A stretch of DNA of 5,666 nt, from assembly GCA_036377055.1 (NCBI GenBank), contig DASUZD010000164.1:1-5666 (forward strand), given 5' to 3'. Below the pieces are notes generated by a model, which made no database searches, was not told the DNA's origin, and was given only the letters and a program-made list of their open reading frames with translations. Source of the stretch: DASUZD01 sp036377055 (GTDB lineage: Bacteria > Actinomycetota > Thermoleophilia > Gaiellales > Gaiellaceae). How positions within the stretch are numbered: position 1 is the stretch's first letter; each line of letters begins with the position of its first letter. The translations under genes were made by a program, and so were the position numbers. Of the stretch, positions 5,158-5,666 are shown piece after piece.

Positions 5158-5666
5158 GCGGGACGATCAAGTCCGCTCACGCGCCACACGAGCCCGCGGT
5201 GGGCGAAGGTCGCGCGGAGCCCGCGCTCCTCCAGCACCTCGAGCATCGCCTCAGGCGGATGCGCGAACGTCCGGAACTCCCGCCGCAACAGCCGGAAGAC
5301 CAGCGCCTGCGCGGCGACGACCGCGCGCGAGACGACGTGACGGGGTGGATAGCTGAAGACGACGTGCCGGCGAGCGTGATCGGCGACCGCCCGTAGCAGC
5401 CGCTCGTAGTCGGGATAGCAGCAGACGACGCGGTGCAGGACGACCACGTCCGCGGGCTCGATGCCGTCGCGCCCGGCCGCGATGTCGTAGAGGCGGCGCT
5501 CGGCCCTCCCCTCGAGCCCGGCCTCGCGCAGGAGCTCGCGCGCCTCGTCGTCGTAGCCCGGCGAGAGCTCGAGGTTCACGGCCTTCGCGGCGCCGCGCTT
5601 CAGCAGCTCGATCTGGATCTCGCCGACGCCGCCGCCGATCTCGAGCACGCTTGCTCCCTCGACGCC
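5154..5666 (-). CDS. Class I SAM-dependent methyltransferase, N-terminus cut off by the window edge
   Basis: The minus-strand frame is open from the right edge (base 5666) to TAG at 5156-5154, giving 170 residues of a longer protein. Counting from the edge, GVEGASVLEIGGGVGEIQ (1-18) is the glycine-rich SAM-binding motif I, N-L-E33 supplies the acidic residue that binds the SAM ribose, YDIA (60-63) is motif II-like, and ADVVVLHRVVCCYPDYERLL (72-91) is the motif around strand 4. A C-terminal FRTFAHPPEAMLEVLEERGL and LVWRV complete the Rossmann-like domain. A GTG at 5648-5646 sits inside motif I (residue 7) and cannot be the true start, because the frame continues in good homology beyond it. The double-Cys VVCCYP segment is common in an actinobacterial group I recall; its substrate is unknown to me. 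The gene converges on and overlaps the propeller gene by 4 bases, so it belongs to a separate transcription unit. Confidence 0.87.
   Translation of the reverse strand, partial: GVEGASVLEIGGGVGEIQIELLKRGAAKAVNLELSPGYDDEARELLREAGLEGRAERRLYDIAAGRDGIEPADVVVLHRVVCCYPDYERLLRAVADHARRHVVFSYPPRHVVSRAVVAAQALVFRLLRREFRTFAHPPEAMLEVLEERGLRATFAHRGLVWRVSGLDRPA
5157..5177. terminator. Weak possible bidirectional terminator hairpin between convergent genes
   Basis: AGC-G-GGAC (5157-5164) can pair with GTCCGCT (5171-5177) around the loop GATCAA, giving seven base pairs with one bulged G. It sits directly after the + strand stop and within the last codons of the minus-strand gene. There is no clear T tract on either side, so terminator function is doubtful. 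Confidence 0.25.

Noticed and set aside
5646..5648. GTG at 5648-5646 (minus strand) as the methyltransferase start
   Set aside because: It lies within the SAM motif (VLEIGGG), and the frame continues upstream as GVEGAS to the window edge, so the gene is partial.
1..5666. tRNA, rRNA, CRISPR, insertion sequence, phage or riboswitch signals
   Set aside because: Coding frames cover essentially the whole window, composition is uniform, and I saw no repeat arrays, transposase motifs or structured intergenic space.

Overview
The window looks like part of a chromosome from a high-GC actinobacterium. GC is roughly 70% by eye, third codon positions are almost all G or C, GTG starts are common, and the genes are tightly packed with start/stop overlaps. 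The protein types (an actinobacterial-style GMC oxidoreductase with its small subunit, and a DUF892 ferritin-like protein) would suit the Thermoleophilia/Solirubrobacterales branch. That placement is an inference from protein flavour and not a measurement.

Layout. Seven genes run on the + strand, apparently as one transcription unit that began before the left edge. They are: the C-terminal end of an enolase-superfamily (mandelate racemase/muconate lactonizing type) enzyme (1-150); a small four-helix membrane protein of unknown function (147-569); a gluconate 2-dehydrogenase subunit 3-type small subunit (559-1245); a GMC-type FAD oxidoreductase (1242-2894); a DUF892/YciF-type ferritin-like protein (2891-3388); an isocitrate lyase/PEP mutase superfamily protein (3392-4177); and a BNR/Asp-box beta-propeller protein (4177-5157). 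Neighbours overlap by 4, 11, 4 and 4 bases, then a 3-base gap, then a 1-base overlap. The last gene meets a convergent minus-strand SAM-dependent methyltransferase (5154 to beyond the right edge), and the two stop codons overlap in the four bases CTAA. No stretch above 300 bases lacks a gene. I see no tRNA, rRNA, CRISPR array, insertion sequence or promoter; the operon promoter must lie left of the window.

How the genes may work together. The small subunit plus GMC flavoprotein is the core of membrane-linked sugar or sugar-acid dehydrogenases (gluconate 2-dehydrogenase, FAD-glucose dehydrogenase, fructose dehydrogenase). The GMC protein has a C-x5-C-x3-C cluster with the spacing of the 3Fe-4S ligands in Burkholderia FAD-glucose dehydrogenase, and a His/Asn catalytic pair 43 residues apart. 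Two standard parts are missing from the window: a Tat signal on the small subunit and a cytochrome c subunit. Instead there is a four-helix membrane protein upstream and a ferritin-like protein downstream. The most interesting hypothesis here is a cytoplasm-facing, cytochrome-free dehydrogenase with an uncharacterised membrane partner. The flanking enolase-superfamily and PEP-mutase-type enzymes suggest catabolism of a sugar acid or similar polyhydroxy compound, but the substrate cannot be read from the sequence.
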